Notes: generated by a model not told the origin, from the letters alone. DNA of 64,000 nt from Frateuria terrea (GCF_900115705.1 NZ_FOXL01000009.1:116813-180812); one strand, 5' to 3'; shown: positions 1 to 9,303, numbered from the stretch's first letter. Translations and numbers: made by a program.

Positions 1-301
1 AATCGCCGCCGGACGGGCCCAGGTGCCGCAGCGCGATGGCCACCAGGACCAGGGCGAGCCCCAGCAGTGCCAGTGCCATTCCCAGGCGCCGCCACGCGAC
101 CGACCTTGCCGGCAGCGCGGGCGAGCGAATCGCCGTTCCTGCAGCAAGCAACGCGAACCCGGCGGCGGCGAGCAGGAACGCCGGATCCTGGCGACCTCCC
201 TGCAACCAGCCCGCCAGCCTGAACAGCCCCAGCGCCAGCATCAGGAAAGGCCAGGCCTTGCGGGTGAAGAAGCTGTGTTGCGTTTGCGGCGAAGGTTCCA
301 T
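1..301 (-). CDS. Membrane protein, C-terminus cut off by window edge
   Basis: An open frame on the minus strand starts with ATG at 301 and runs without a stop off the left edge, giving about 100 residues. The product begins MEPSPQTQHSFF and is then strongly hydrophobic, with three likely membrane segments (about residues 15-32, 40-56 and 70-88) separated by short basic turns. No family-specific motif is visible, so the function is unknown. It is read in the same direction as the VOC protein that starts upstream at 721 and lies 27 bp from that gene's stop, so the two may be co-transcribed. The open frame, hydrophobic pattern and absence of a better overlapping frame support coding. Confidence 0.6.
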   Translation of the reverse strand, partial: MEPSPQTQHSFFTRKAWPFLMLALGLFRLAGWLQGGRQDPAFLLAAAGFALLAAGTAIRSPALPARSVAWRRLGMALALLGLALVLVAIALRHLGPSGGD

Positions 302-328
302 CGGTCGCTCCGGAGGTGGCGAATGGCG

Positions 329-721
329 TCAGCGCGAGCCGGCCCTGACCTGGATGACATTGCCTTCCGGGTCGTGTCCGTCGCAGACGAAGCTGCCTTG
401 GAACTCCCATTCGCGCTCCGGGCCCAGCAGCCCCCCGCCGAGCCTGGCCGCAGCCGAGCGGGCCGCGGCCAGGCTCGCCACCGGGAAGCACAGCTTGATC
501 GCCGTATCCTCTCTGCGGGCCGGCGGGGACGCGATGGCGATACGCGCCGCGATGGCGGGCGGCACCGCAACGACCACCAACTGGAAGGCCGGAGATTGCA
601 GCACCACATGCCCCGGCTCGTCCTCGACAACCGGCCATGCAGCCAGCTCCGCGTAGAAATGGCTGACGCGCTTGAGGTCCTTTGCGTAGACCACTGCGCC
701 TGCGACTATCGAATCCTGCAT
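329..721 (-). CDS. VOC (glyoxalase-fold) family protein
   Basis: About 130 residues, the usual length of a single-chain vicinal oxygen chelate protein. It starts AGAVVYAKDLKRVSHFY, the first beta-alpha unit of a glyoxalase/bleomycin-resistance fold, and ends with a D-PEGN-like strand (GHDPEGNVIQVR) typical of the last metal-ligand strand. The frame stays open upstream to 745, but the ATG at 721 has a GAGGGA ribosome-binding site about 7 bases before it and is preferred. Substrate and metal cannot be read from the sequence; family members include glyoxalases, dioxygenases and resistance proteins. A second VOC gene follows at 849-1229 on the same strand, but the two are not close paralogues. 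Confidence 0.8.
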   Translation of the reverse strand: MQDSIVAGAVVYAKDLKRVSHFYAELAAWPVVEDEPGHVVLQSPAFQLVVVAVPPAIAARIAIASPPARREDTAIKLCFPVASLAAARSAAARLGGGLLGPEREWEFQGSFVCDGHDPEGNVIQVRAGSR

Positions 722-848
722 CGGCTTCCCTCGCTGATCCGGCATGCATCTGCTCGATGGCGGGGCTGTCCCGCGCCGGTTATTCCATGAAGTGATCGTT
801 CACGCCCGAACTCGATGCGTGGACGACGTCGCGCTTTGGCAAAGCTCC

Positions 849-1229
849 CTAAGAGCCTTCCGGTGGCTGCCAAAGTTCGATCTTGTTGCCCTCCGGATCG
901 ATCACCCATCCGAACTTCCCCTGTGCGGAGGTCTCCGTCTTGTCCAGGACGTTGCAGCCCTCGGAGCGCAAGGCGGCAAGCAATTCGTCCAGGTCGGCGA
1001 CGCGGAAGTTGATCATGAAAGACGCCGAGCCTGGCGCCATGTAACTGGTGTCCTCGGCGAAGGGGCTCCAGATCGTCATGCCCGCCGGGCTGCCCTCGCC
1101 GCCCCATGGGAAGATGGCGCCGCCCCAGTCGGTCACATCCAGGCCAAGATGGTCGCGATACCACGCGCCCAATCCCTTCGGATCGCGGGATTTGAAAAAG
1201 ATGCCACCTATCCCGGTGACACGCTTCAT
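849..1229 (-). CDS. VOC (glyoxalase-fold) family protein
   Basis: About 126 residues beginning MKRVTGIGGIFFKSRDP and showing the VOC pattern: a first strand followed by an LGAWYRDHLGL helix, and a late strand GWVIDPEGNKIELWQP that carries the usual Glu metal ligand. The chosen ATG at 1229 follows a good GGGAGG ribosome-binding site; the frame is open to 1319 but the extra residues look non-native. Proteins with this order of motifs are generally annotated as glyoxalase/bleomycin resistance/dioxygenase-like; the actual substrate is unknown. It lies upstream of the VOC gene at 329-721 in the same direction, with a 127-bp gap. Confidence 0.85.
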   Translation of the reverse strand: MKRVTGIGGIFFKSRDPKGLGAWYRDHLGLDVTDWGGAIFPWGGEGSPAGMTIWSPFAEDTSYMAPGSASFMINFRVADLDELLAALRSEGCNVLDKTETSAQGKFGWVIDPEGNKIELWQPPEGS

Positions 1230-1346
1230 GGCAACCTCCCGATTCGGTTTGCGGCGAACGAGCTGGCGGGCAAGCACGGAGCGAACGGCAAGCACTGACG
1301 CTTCATCAGGGCAGGGCACGAAAACGCGCGCTCGCCCATAGCGGGG

Positions 1347-1781
1347 TCAGCGCCTTGCCACAGTGTCGCGCGAACGCCGCTGCGCCATCCTGAAAAGCTT
1401 GCCGCATACGAAAACCAGTGCGCAACCGAGCACCATAAGCGACATGCTCGCCACCCAGTAGGACGTTTCCGGCCGGCAGTGCGCGACCCCCTTTCCATGA
1501 GGACTGCTCCTGAGCTGGATGCAGCCAGTGGTCAGGGCATGGGCTGCGAAAAGGAGGAAGCCGGCCGCAATGGTCAGGAAAACGCCGGCACCGGCCGTTG
1601 CCGTAAAGGGGTCGGTGTTGCGCTTTGGATGGGGATGGCGGCTATTCAAGGCGCGAGCGTTCAGGTGATTGTCGTGAGCGTTTCCATGCTTCATCTTGCT
1701 GCATTGGCCGGAACTCCAGTACTCGACGGGACGAAGACCGCTTTCCTTTGAGCACCGTCCGGCCTCGTCGGATTTTTTCAC
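1347..1781 (-). CDS. Small hypothetical membrane protein
   Basis: An open frame of up to 144 residues. The N-terminal third is polar and His/Asn-rich, then come two clear hydrophobic segments (GAGVFLTIAAGFLLFAAHAL and a second beginning WVASMSLMVLGCALVF), ending in a basic tail. The longest frame starts at a GTG (1781) without a convincing ribosome-binding site; an ATG at 1694 (MKHGNAHDN) is the likelier start and would give about 115 residues. Two cysteines between the segments could form a periplasmic disulfide. No family is recognised. Composition and hydropathy support a real gene, but it could be a decayed one. Confidence 0.45.
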   Translation of the reverse strand: MKKSDEAGRCSKESGLRPVEYWSSGQCSKMKHGNAHDNHLNARALNSRHPHPKRNTDPFTATAGAGVFLTIAAGFLLFAAHALTTGCIQLRSSPHGKGVAHCRPETSYWVASMSLMVLGCALVFVCGKLFRMAQRRSRDTVARR

Positions 1782-1818
1782 GTGCCCGGCGGCCGGGGGG
1801 GCATCGGCCGCACGCGGT

Positions 1819-4071
1819 TCACAGCAACCGCAGCAGTTCCTTCATCAGCGGCAGCCGCCGCACGCGAACGGCGCTGGCGCGGAAGACGGCGTTGGCCAGG
1901 GCGGGGGCGGCGCTGGGCATGGCCAGGAAGCTGGCGCCGGTGGGGGCGCGGTCGTTGGGAGCGAGGATGACTTCGACGTCGTTGGGCAGCTGCGCCATGC
2001 TGGCCAGCGGGTAATCCTTGAAGCCCTGTTGCTGGACCTGGCCGTCCTTGAAAGTGATCGCCGGGTTGAGCGCATTGGATAGCGCGTCGAGAGTGGCACC
2101 GGCGACCTGGCCTCCGAGACCCATCGGATTGATCACGCGGCCGACGTCGACGGCGCAGACGACGCGCACGATCTCCAGCTTGTCGCCGTGCATGGCCGCC
2201 TCGACGGCGTGGGCGACGTAGGCGCCGTCGATGTGCCAGCAGGCCAGGCCCATGCCATTGACGTTGTGCAGCCAGTTCTTCCACTCGATGCGGTCGGTGA
2301 CCAGCTTGAGTACGTTGAGCAGGCGGCCGATGTCGAGCATGCCGCCACCGGCGAGCGGAATCTGCCGGGCCTCGCCGAGCAGGCGCAGGCGGGTGGTCAA
2401 CGGGTCCTCGCGCAGGGTATGGGCGATCTCGTCGATGAAGCTTTCCACCGCGAAGGCGTTGCTGACATGCGGCTCGCCGCGGAAGGGACCGCGCGGCATG
2501 GCCGAGGCGAGGCCGTACCAGTCGCTGCGGTAGTTCGCGACCAGGCCGGCGGGCAACTGGTTGGCGCCGACCTCGGAACTCCACAGCCGATCGGCAGCGA
2601 CACCGCGGCCGGTGAGCGCCGAGGCGCTGGCCATGCGCTGGTCCCAGGCGATGACCTGGCGCTTGCGGCCGACGATCGCCTTGATCTTGTGCACGGTGCC
2701 GGAGCGGTAGAAGTCGTGCGCGAGGCCCTGTTCGTGGGTCCACATCAAGCGCACGGGCTTGTCCACGGCCTTGGCCAGCATTACAGCCTCGGCAACGTAG
2801 TCGTGGTCGAGCCGGCGCCCGTAGCCGCCACCTACGCGGGGAACCTCGATGGCGATCTTCTCCGGCGCCAGGCCGGTCAGCCGCTGCACCACGGCCCAGG
2901 CCTGTTGCGGCGCCTGGGTCGGCACCACCAGCGTGGCCTGGTCCTTGTCCAGGCGCACCAGGCAGTTCATTGGCTCGGGCGTGGCGTGAGCAAGCCAGGG
3001 CTGCACGTAGGTGGCTTCGATGCGCCGTACGGCCTTGCGGCCGGCGGCGGCGAGATCGCCGTCGTCGCGGACGCGGGTGGTCGGCGCGCTGTCGGTGTCG
3101 AGCAGCGCGATGGCCTGTGCCTCGATCTTGCCGCTGTCTTCGGCGGCACTGTTGGCAGCCGGCTTCCATTCGAGCTTCAGCTCGGCCAGGCCGCGCAGTG
3201 CCGCCCAGGTGTTTTCCGCGAGCACGGCCACCGCAGGCGCGATCGCGGTTTGGCCCGGCGGCACGTCGGCCTCGGGACGGATGGGCACCACCTTGACCAC
3301 GCCCTTGATCGCCAGCGCTGGCGCAGTCTCGATGCTGGCCAGGCTGCCATCGGCCCACGGGCACTGCGTGAGCACCGCGACCAGCGCGTCGGCGTAGTGC
3401 GCGTCGATGGCGTAGCGGGTCTGGCCGGTGACGATGCGCCGCGCATCGACGTCGCCGGCGGGCCGGCCAACCAGCGTGTAGCGCTGCGGTGCTTTAAGCG
3501 GCAGCGGCGCGTTGGGCGGATCGATCTTGCTGGCGGCTTCGACCAGGCTGCCGTAGGGGAAGCGGCGGCCGTCGGGCGTGATCACCACGCCGGCTTCGCA
3601 GCGCAGGCGGTCGGCGGCTACACCCAGGCGCCGCGCGGCAGCCTGGGTGATCAGCCAGCGTGCCAGCGCACCGGCCTGGCGCAGGTCGGCCCAGGCGGCG
3701 GGGATCGAATCGCCGGTGCCGCTGCGCTGGTGGCCATAGGTCCACACCGGCTTGCCGTCCCTGGCCTGCACGCCCAGGCCCAGCGGGATCACGCTGACGC
3801 GGGTCCAGTCGGCGTCCAGTTCCTCGGCGATGATGCGAGGCAGCGCGGTGGCGGTGCCGGTGCCCGTGTCGGGATCGCGCGCGCCGATCAGCACGTTGCC
3901 GTCGCGGTCGATGCGCACGTAAGGGCCGAGCTCGCCGAAGTCGTCGCCGAGCATGGCCGGCGGAATCGGCACGTCGGCGTAGGACTCGCCGATGCCCACC
4001 ACCAGCGCACCGGCGGTGCCGGCCAGGACCTGCAGGAAACGCCGGCGCGAGAGTCCGATCACGCCGCTCAT
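1819..4071 (-). CDS. IorB-like molybdopterin-binding subunit, xanthine dehydrogenase family
   Basis: A 750-residue protein with a Tat-type signal (SRRRFLQ followed by a hydrophobic stretch to about residue 32), so probably exported folded. It shows the order of motifs of isoquinoline 1-oxidoreductase beta-type molybdenum hydroxylases: a GGGYGRR cofactor-loop segment near residue 415, a GPFRGEPHVSNAFAVESF segment near 530, and an APALANAVFRA block at the C-terminus. Such enzymes hydroxylate N-heterocycles or oxidise aldehydes with electrons leaving through an Fe-S subunit. Its ATG overlaps the stop of the upstream Fe-S gene (ATGA), so the two are translationally coupled. Odd: the C-terminal loop that normally reads GVGEPG, with the catalytic Glu, reads GASFLAM here. 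It may be a non-catalytic or divergent member. Confidence 0.85.
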   Translation of the reverse strand: MSGVIGLSRRRFLQVLAGTAGALVVGIGESYADVPIPPAMLGDDFGELGPYVRIDRDGNVLIGARDPDTGTGTATALPRIIAEELDADWTRVSVIPLGLGVQARDGKPVWTYGHQRSGTGDSIPAAWADLRQAGALARWLITQAAARRLGVAADRLRCEAGVVITPDGRRFPYGSLVEAASKIDPPNAPLPLKAPQRYTLVGRPAGDVDARRIVTGQTRYAIDAHYADALVAVLTQCPWADGSLASIETAPALAIKGVVKVVPIRPEADVPPGQTAIAPAVAVLAENTWAALRGLAELKLEWKPAANSAAEDSGKIEAQAIALLDTDSAPTTRVRDDGDLAAAGRKAVRRIEATYVQPWLAHATPEPMNCLVRLDKDQATLVVPTQAPQQAWAVVQRLTGLAPEKIAIEVPRVGGGYGRRLDHDYVAEAVMLAKAVDKPVRLMWTHEQGLAHDFYRSGTVHKIKAIVGRKRQVIAWDQRMASASALTGRGVAADRLWSSEVGANQLPAGLVANYRSDWYGLASAMPRGPFRGEPHVSNAFAVESFIDEIAHTLREDPLTTRLRLLGEARQIPLAGGGMLDIGRLLNVLKLVTDRIEWKNWLHNVNGMGLACWHIDGAYVAHAVEAAMHGDKLEIVRVVCAVDVGRVINPMGLGGQVAGATLDALSNALNPAITFKDGQVQQQGFKDYPLASMAQLPNDVEVILAPNDRAPTGASFLAMPSAAPALANAVFRASAVRVRRLPLMKELLRLL

Positions 4072-4595
4072 GCGCTTGCCCCGGCGGCGCGCTTGATGGC
4101 GCGGCGCACGCGCGTCTGGCAGCCGCAGCGGCAGCGATTGGGCAGTTTGTCGATGTCATCGTCGGAAGGCTTGGGCTTGCGCGTGAGCAGGTCGATGCCG
4201 GCGATCAGCCAGCCGGCCGTGCAATAGCCACAGCCGATCGCGTCCTCGTCGATGAAGGCCTGCTGCAGCGGATGCAGGCTGCCGTCGGCGCTGGCCAGGC
4301 CTTCGACGGTGACGACGCGCGCCCCCGCGAGTTCGGCCATCGGGCGCTTGATCGCGGAGACCGCCTTGCCGCCGACCAGCACCAGGTCGTAGCCGCCTTC
4401 GCCATGCGCGCCGCCGACCTTGGTGCCGGTCAGCCGCAGCACGTCGCGCAGGTACCACAACAGCGGCATCAGCGGATCGCCGGTGTGCCGGAAGCGCTCG
4501 CCATTGATCGTCAGGTCGATGCCCTCGCGCACCGGCTCCGGCGTGATGTCGCCGGTGGTGGCGGGCGGCAGGCCCTGGGCTTGCGCTAGCGGCAT
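4068..4595 (-). CDS. IorA-like [2Fe-2S] subunit with N-terminal cluster ligands lost
   Basis: A 175-residue homologue of the small Fe-S subunit of IorAB-type molybdenum hydroxylases. The C-terminal alpha-helical [2Fe-2S] domain is intact: CGYC near residue 123 and CRCG near residue 155. The N-terminal plant-ferredoxin-like domain should carry C-x4-C-x2-C after the LTGTK motif, but here it reads LTGTKVGGAHGEGGYDLVL, with no cysteine. Only one of the two expected clusters could therefore form. It precedes and overlaps the molybdopterin subunit gene by 4 bp. No cytochrome c partner gene, common in this family, is next to it. The fold assignment is firm; function as an electron-transfer subunit is doubtful. 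Confidence 0.85.
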   Translation of the reverse strand: MPLAQAQGLPPATTGDITPEPVREGIDLTINGERFRHTGDPLMPLLWYLRDVLRLTGTKVGGAHGEGGYDLVLVGGKAVSAIKRPMAELAGARVVTVEGLASADGSLHPLQQAFIDEDAIGCGYCTAGWLIAGIDLLTRKPKPSDDDIDKLPNRCRCGCQTRVRRAIKRAAGASA

Positions 4596-4797
4596 CGGAG
4601 CGTCTCCTTGCGTGGATCGCCTATTGTGGCATCGCGCAGGTGATGAGGCAGCCGGGGGCGGGTGGAGCGTTCAGTTGGCGGGCCTGCCGAAGCAGCTGCC
4701 GTTCGGCCGCTGTGGCCGACTTCCCGGGGGCTGGCGCCATTGCGTGCGGCAGTCGGGCGTGATCCGCAGGGTGCGGCCCGTGTCCGGCCGGCAAACG

Positions 4798-6123
4798 CTA
4801 CCGCCCGCCGCGTGACCCCAGCCGGCGCCAGGCGAAGTACACCGGCACCCCGGCCAGCATGATCAGCACGCCGACGCCGGCATGGCGCGGGTTGTCGCGC
4901 ATGGTGGCGACCACCACCGCACCGATCGCGCCGACGAAAAGCAGCGGCAGCAGCGGGTAGCCGGGCACGCGGAAGGCGGCGCCGCCCCGGTCGTGGCGGC
5001 GATACCAGAACAGCGTCGCCACACCGACCGCGCAGGCAAGCCAGTCGCCGAAGGTGGCGTAGTCCAGCAGCGCGCCGTAGCTGCCCGAGAGCGCCAGCAC
5101 GATGGCCCAGCCGGCGAGGGCGGCCAGCGCCACGTTGGGCGTGCGGTGGCGCGGATGCAGGCGCGCCACGGCGCCGAAGAACAGCCCATCGGCGCCCATC
5201 ACCTGCAGCACGCGCGCGCCGGCCAGCAGCGTGATGTTGCAGAAGCCGAGCGTTGAGATGGCAATGCCCACCGCCATCAGCCGCGCACCCGCCGGCCCGA
5301 ACATGCGGTCCATCACCTGCGCGGCCGGCGCGGTGCTGGCCGCCAGCCCCGCATGCCCGAGCACGGCCAGGTAGGCAAGGTTGACCAGCGCGTACGCGCC
5401 GATCACCAGCAGCATGCCGACCAGCAGCGCGCGCGGCAGGTTGTGTTGCGGCGCGTGCACCTCGCCGGCGAGGTTGTTGAGGTAGGTGAAGCCGGAGTAG
5501 GCGAACAGCACCGGCAGCGCCGCGCCCATGAAGCCCGCGCCGGCGTGCGCCGGATCGGCCGCCAGCGCGGCCGGTGCATGCGCGCCGGCCAGGTACAGCC
5601 CGCATGCCACCAGTACCGCGACCGCCAGCAGCTTGAGCAGCGCGAACAGGTTCTGCACCTGTGCACCGAGCTTCAGCCCGAACAGGTTGACCAGCGCCAC
5701 GAACACCAGTGCGCCGGCGGTCAGCGGCAGCGCCGCGCTCGCCGGCAAGGCGAAGGCCGCCACCGTGTAGCTGGCAAAGATCGTCGCCACCGCCGCGGTC
5801 GAGCCGGAATAGATCACCAGCAGCATGGTCCAGCCGAACAGGAAGCCGGCCAGCGGCCCGAACGCCTCGCGCAGGTAGACGTAGGTGCCACCCGCCTGCG
5901 GCCGGCGCGCACCCAGCTCTGCGTAGCACAGTGCGCCGACGAGCGTGAGCACGCCTGCGCCGATCCATGCCAGCAGCAGGGCAAGGCCTGACTCCGTGCG
6001 CTGCGCGGCGATGCCCGGGTTGAGGAAGATGCCGCCGCCGATGATGCCGCCGACCACGACCAGTGCGGCGTCCCATGGACCGAGGCTGCGCCGGTAGCCG
6101 TTCGGTTGGTCTGCTGCGCTCAT
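4798..6123 (-). CDS. APC-superfamily amino acid permease
   Basis: A 441-residue integral membrane protein with about twelve hydrophobic segments, the standard length and topology of the amino acid-polyamine-organocation superfamily. TM1 carries the broken-helix substrate motif GGIIGGGIFLNPG at about residues 26-38, and segment 6 the FAYSGF motif seen in APC carriers. The N-terminus starts MSAADQPNGYRRSLGPWD, cytoplasmic. It probably exchanges or imports an amino acid or amine; the substrate is not predictable. It stands alone: 202 bp separate it from the IorA-like gene and about 200 bp from the S53 peptidase, both on the same strand. An upstream frame extension to 6214 is in a different frame and not used. 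Confidence 0.9.
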   Translation of the reverse strand: MSAADQPNGYRRSLGPWDAALVVVGGIIGGGIFLNPGIAAQRTESGLALLLAWIGAGVLTLVGALCYAELGARRPQAGGTYVYLREAFGPLAGFLFGWTMLLVIYSGSTAAVATIFASYTVAAFALPASAALPLTAGALVFVALVNLFGLKLGAQVQNLFALLKLLAVAVLVACGLYLAGAHAPAALAADPAHAGAGFMGAALPVLFAYSGFTYLNNLAGEVHAPQHNLPRALLVGMLLVIGAYALVNLAYLAVLGHAGLAASTAPAAQVMDRMFGPAGARLMAVGIAISTLGFCNITLLAGARVLQVMGADGLFFGAVARLHPRHRTPNVALAALAGWAIVLALSGSYGALLDYATFGDWLACAVGVATLFWYRRHDRGGAAFRVPGYPLLPLLFVGAIGAVVVATMRDNPRHAGVGVLIMLAGVPVYFAWRRLGSRGGR

Positions 6124-6327
6124 GCGGTTCCCCCGGGAAGAGCGGGGAGCATGCCGGTGCGCGGGGATGGGAGCAAGGTTGCACCGTCCGGTTGCCCGCG
6201 CCGGGGCGCGACACGGTGCAGCCGCGTCGCGCTCCGCACGGGGCCTGGACCCGCCGAGGCGCGTCCGCGAAACGTCGCCGGTAAGCCGAAGCTCAGCCGC
6301 GCACGTCCGCGGATCGCGCCGCCTGCA

Positions 6328-8235
6328 TCAGAACGCGCGCAGGAACGCGTCGAGGTTGGCCACGTCCAGCGTGCCGATGCCGGCGCCCGGCGTGTAGTGC
6401 GGCTTGCCGTAGTAGAACCAGTTGTCGCCGTCGCGCACCGTGTCGAAGGCCGAGTACCTGCCGTAGCCGAACACGTTCTGCAGGAAGTACACCTGCGGGT
6501 TCCAGAAGCCCACGCGGTGGCCCAGGCTCTGCGTCAGCAGGGCGCTGATGCCGTTGAGCTGCGGCGCCACGAAGCTGGTGCCGCCATAGCCGTTGATCAC
6601 GCCGCCGTCGACGGTGGAGACCACGATGTAGCCGGTTTCCGGATCGGCGTTGAGCGAGAGGTCCGGCACGTTGCGGCCGCGGAAATGGCCGGGCAGCTTG
6701 AGCAGGGTGGTGGGACCGGCTTGCGGGTCGTTGAAGGTCAGCTCCTGGTGCTTCTCGCTGGTGCGGATGCCGTGGGTGAACCACTGGTAGACCGGCGTGT
6801 GCCAGTACACGCTCACGCCGCCGCCGCCGCCGGTCGAGAACAGGTCGATCAGGCCCGGGCCGAAATTGGTGTCGAAGTAGTTCTGGATGTAGTCCCAGCC
6901 CCAAACGCTCTCGCGCTTGATCGATTCAACCGGGCCGCCGCTGAACGAAAAGCTGTAGGGCACGGTCGTGCCGCCGGCGGCGGTCATGTAGGGATCGGAC
7001 GCCGGCGAATCGACCGTCAGCGGCGCGCTGAACTGGTCGTGGCCGAGGCCGCGCACGGTGTCGTAGGCACCCGAATCGCCCGAGGCGGCGAACACCGACT
7101 GTCCCTGCACCGCGGCCTCGAGGAACACCTGGTGGAAGGCGCGCAGGTTGCCCACGTCGGTAGTGTCGGTCACCGAGGCACCATCGACGTTCAGCGCGGC
7201 GAAATTGAAGATTTCCGGCAGGCCCCAACTGGTGGAAATGCTGTCGGCGCGATTGTCCGAGACCGCCTGCGCGAACGCCGCGACGAAGTCGCCGCTGGTG
7301 TTGGGCGCATCGTAGACGATGATGTCGGCCTTCGGCGCCATGCCGCCGGACTGCTCCACGTCCAGCGAGGTCTCGCCGCTGCCCCCGTTGATCGCGCCAC
7401 CGCCGTTGACGTGCACCTGCGTGATGCGATTGGGCTTGGTCACCAGGCCGATGCCGTCCCAGTACGCCTGCGCGTCGGCCGGGAAGAAGTTGGACAGGGT
7501 GACGATGCCGATCGTCGAACCCTTGCCGGTGATGCCTCGGTGGTACAGCGGGTTGACGTTGTAGAAGTTGGCCACGTCACCCACGGTGTAGTTGCCGGGG
7601 ATGCCGGTGGCGGTGGGGTTGCCGCTGGGCTTGAGGTTGGGTTGCACCGACTGCGGCGCGAACGTGGTGGTGGCCGTGGGAGACAGCGGCCTGGGAATGG
7701 CCAGGCGATGGGAGATGTACTGGTGCTCGTTGCTCAAGCCAGAAACCGCGCTCACGGTCCCTGCCAGCGCCGCCGGCAGGACCATCGGCCGGGCCGGACG
7801 GTGGAACGTGCGGCCGCTTCCGGCATCCTTGAAGGTGTGGATGGAGGTGCCGAACGCCTGGCCGAGCTGCGCCAGCGTGCCCTGCACGTGGATCACCATC
7901 TTGTTGTCCAGCACGTCGCCGCGCAGCCCCTGCTGCTTCAGGTAGGCCTGCACGCGGGCGATCTGGGCGTCGGTGGCGCCGAAGCGCTCGGCGAACTGCC
8001 GGGTGGTGAGGAAGCGGTGGAAGTTCGGGTTGCCGGGCGTGACGGTCTGGCGAATCAGGTTTTCCAGCTGGTCCTCGTGGCGCAGCTTGAGAATCAAGGT
8101 GGCGTTGGCCGTCTGGCTGGTGGCGGCCAGGCCCATGTCGACGGCGGGCTTGGCCGCCTGCGCGGCGCTGGCGGCGCCGGCGAACAACAGGGCAAGGGAA
8201 GCGGCAAGCGCTTTCTGGTGCAATTTCGCGAGCAT
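6328..8235 (-). CDS. Secreted S53 family (sedolisin/pro-kumamolisin) serine peptidase
   Basis: About 635 residues. The ATG at 8235 follows GGGAGA and begins a Sec signal peptide (MLAKLHQKALAASLALLFAG, cleavage after AQA); the frame is open to 8274 but the extra residues would bury the signal. An N-terminal pro-kumamolisin activation domain (about residues 40-190) precedes the S53 catalytic domain. The catalytic Glu and Asp lie in GETSLDVEQ (about 288-293), the oxyanion Asp in SGDSG (about 387) and the Ser in YGGTSFVAP (about 553). The C-terminal Asp-rich stretch fits the family Ca2+ site. S53 enzymes are acid endopeptidases that self-process; this one probably acts outside the cell. It is a single gene. 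Confidence 0.93.
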   Translation of the reverse strand: MLAKLHQKALAASLALLFAGAASAAQAAKPAVDMGLAATSQTANATLILKLRHEDQLENLIRQTVTPGNPNFHRFLTTRQFAERFGATDAQIARVQAYLKQQGLRGDVLDNKMVIHVQGTLAQLGQAFGTSIHTFKDAGSGRTFHRPARPMVLPAALAGTVSAVSGLSNEHQYISHRLAIPRPLSPTATTTFAPQSVQPNLKPSGNPTATGIPGNYTVGDVANFYNVNPLYHRGITGKGSTIGIVTLSNFFPADAQAYWDGIGLVTKPNRITQVHVNGGGAINGGSGETSLDVEQSGGMAPKADIIVYDAPNTSGDFVAAFAQAVSDNRADSISTSWGLPEIFNFAALNVDGASVTDTTDVGNLRAFHQVFLEAAVQGQSVFAASGDSGAYDTVRGLGHDQFSAPLTVDSPASDPYMTAAGGTTVPYSFSFSGGPVESIKRESVWGWDYIQNYFDTNFGPGLIDLFSTGGGGGVSVYWHTPVYQWFTHGIRTSEKHQELTFNDPQAGPTTLLKLPGHFRGRNVPDLSLNADPETGYIVVSTVDGGVINGYGGTSFVAPQLNGISALLTQSLGHRVGFWNPQVYFLQNVFGYGRYSAFDTVRDGDNWFYYGKPHYTPGAGIGTLDVANLDAFLRAF

Positions 8236-8427
8236 GGGGTGTCTCCCTGAAATGCGCGCGCGACTTGAGGACACAGGGGCTGGTAAGCACTGCGCCGACA
8301 GCCGCGGGCGTGCGATGGTTGGCTATGGTTCCCTATCGACGCCGCACCCCCTGCGGACGACGCCGTTGCCGAGCTTGCACCCAAGCGGGCGGGAAGGGAA
8401 GAGTCGCCCGCGCGACGCGTCCGGTCG

Positions 8428-9303
8428 TCAATCCAGCGTGAACTTTCCGCGCACGCCGACGGCGCAGCGACCGCCGATCGAGACCGCGCCGGAGGCCTCG
8501 TCCACGCTGACTTCGACCCGCCCGTCGCGACTGACTTCACGGCCCTGGCTGGCCACGTAGCGGCTGCCGTAACGCGCCAGTGCGCCGGTCTCGCGCAGCA
8601 GCGCGCCGATCGCCGCATTGGCGCTGCCGGTGACCGGGTCTTCGGGGATGCCGTCGGCGGGGCAGAACGCACGCACGGCCATCGCGGCATCGCCCTCGCG
8701 CTGGCTGCCGAACACGCTCACGCCGACCGCGCCGCGTGCCTGGCACAAACTGGCGATCGCCGATAGGTCGGGCACCAGCGCGCGTACCGCCGTCGCCTGG
8801 TCCAGGTTGCAGACGATCCATAGCGGGCCGTTGTCGATGCAGTGCACGGCGCCGGTATCCAGTTCGGTCTGCAGCGCGCTGGCGAGAGTCGCGGACAGCG
8901 CATCGTCGGCGTGCGCGATCCGAGCAGGTGGCGCCTGCACGTGGATGGAGCGTGCGGCGCCATCGCCCTGCACGCGCACCGGCAGCAGGCCGGCGGCGCA
9001 CTCCTGCACCAGCTGCGTTTGCGCCGGCACGCAGCCTGCCTCGATCGCCGCGTAGGCGCTGCCGACGCTGGGATGCCCGGCGAAGGGCAGCTCCTGGCGC
9101 GGGGTGAAGATGCGCACGCGGTAGTCCGCGCCCGGTTGCGTGGGGCGCAGCAGGAAGGCGGTTTCGGAGAGGTTGGTCCAGCGCGCGATGCGCTGCATCG
9201 TCGGTCCATCCAGCGCATCGGCGCCGAGCACCACCGCGAGCGGGTTGCCCTCGAACAGGCGCGAGGCGAATACATCCAGTTGCAGGAAGTCGAAGGTAGG
9301 CAT
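8428..9303 (-). CDS. PhzF-family phenazine biosynthesis-like isomerase
   Basis: A 291-residue protein, the normal size for the family. It has the opening FLQLDVFASRLFEGNPLAVV, the catalytic-Glu segment NLSETAFLL at about residues 44-52, the ELPFAGHPSVGSAYA segment closing the first half, and DPVTGSANAAIGALL in the second half of the pseudo-two-fold diaminopimelate-epimerase fold. PhzF itself isomerises dihydro-hydroxyanthranilate, but no other phenazine gene is present, so the substrate here is unknown and a generic isomerase call is safest. It is monocistronic and lies 125 bp from the divergently read barrel gene at 9446. Confidence 0.93.
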   Translation of the reverse strand: MPTFDFLQLDVFASRLFEGNPLAVVLGADALDGPTMQRIARWTNLSETAFLLRPTQPGADYRVRIFTPRQELPFAGHPSVGSAYAAIEAGCVPAQTQLVQECAAGLLPVRVQGDGAARSIHVQAPPARIAHADDALSATLASALQTELDTGAVHCIDNGPLWIVCNLDQATAVRALVPDLSAIASLCQARGAVGVSVFGSQREGDAAMAVRAFCPADGIPEDPVTGSANAAIGALLRETGALARYGSRYVASQGREVSRDGRVEVSVDEASGAVSIGGRCAVGVRGKFTLD

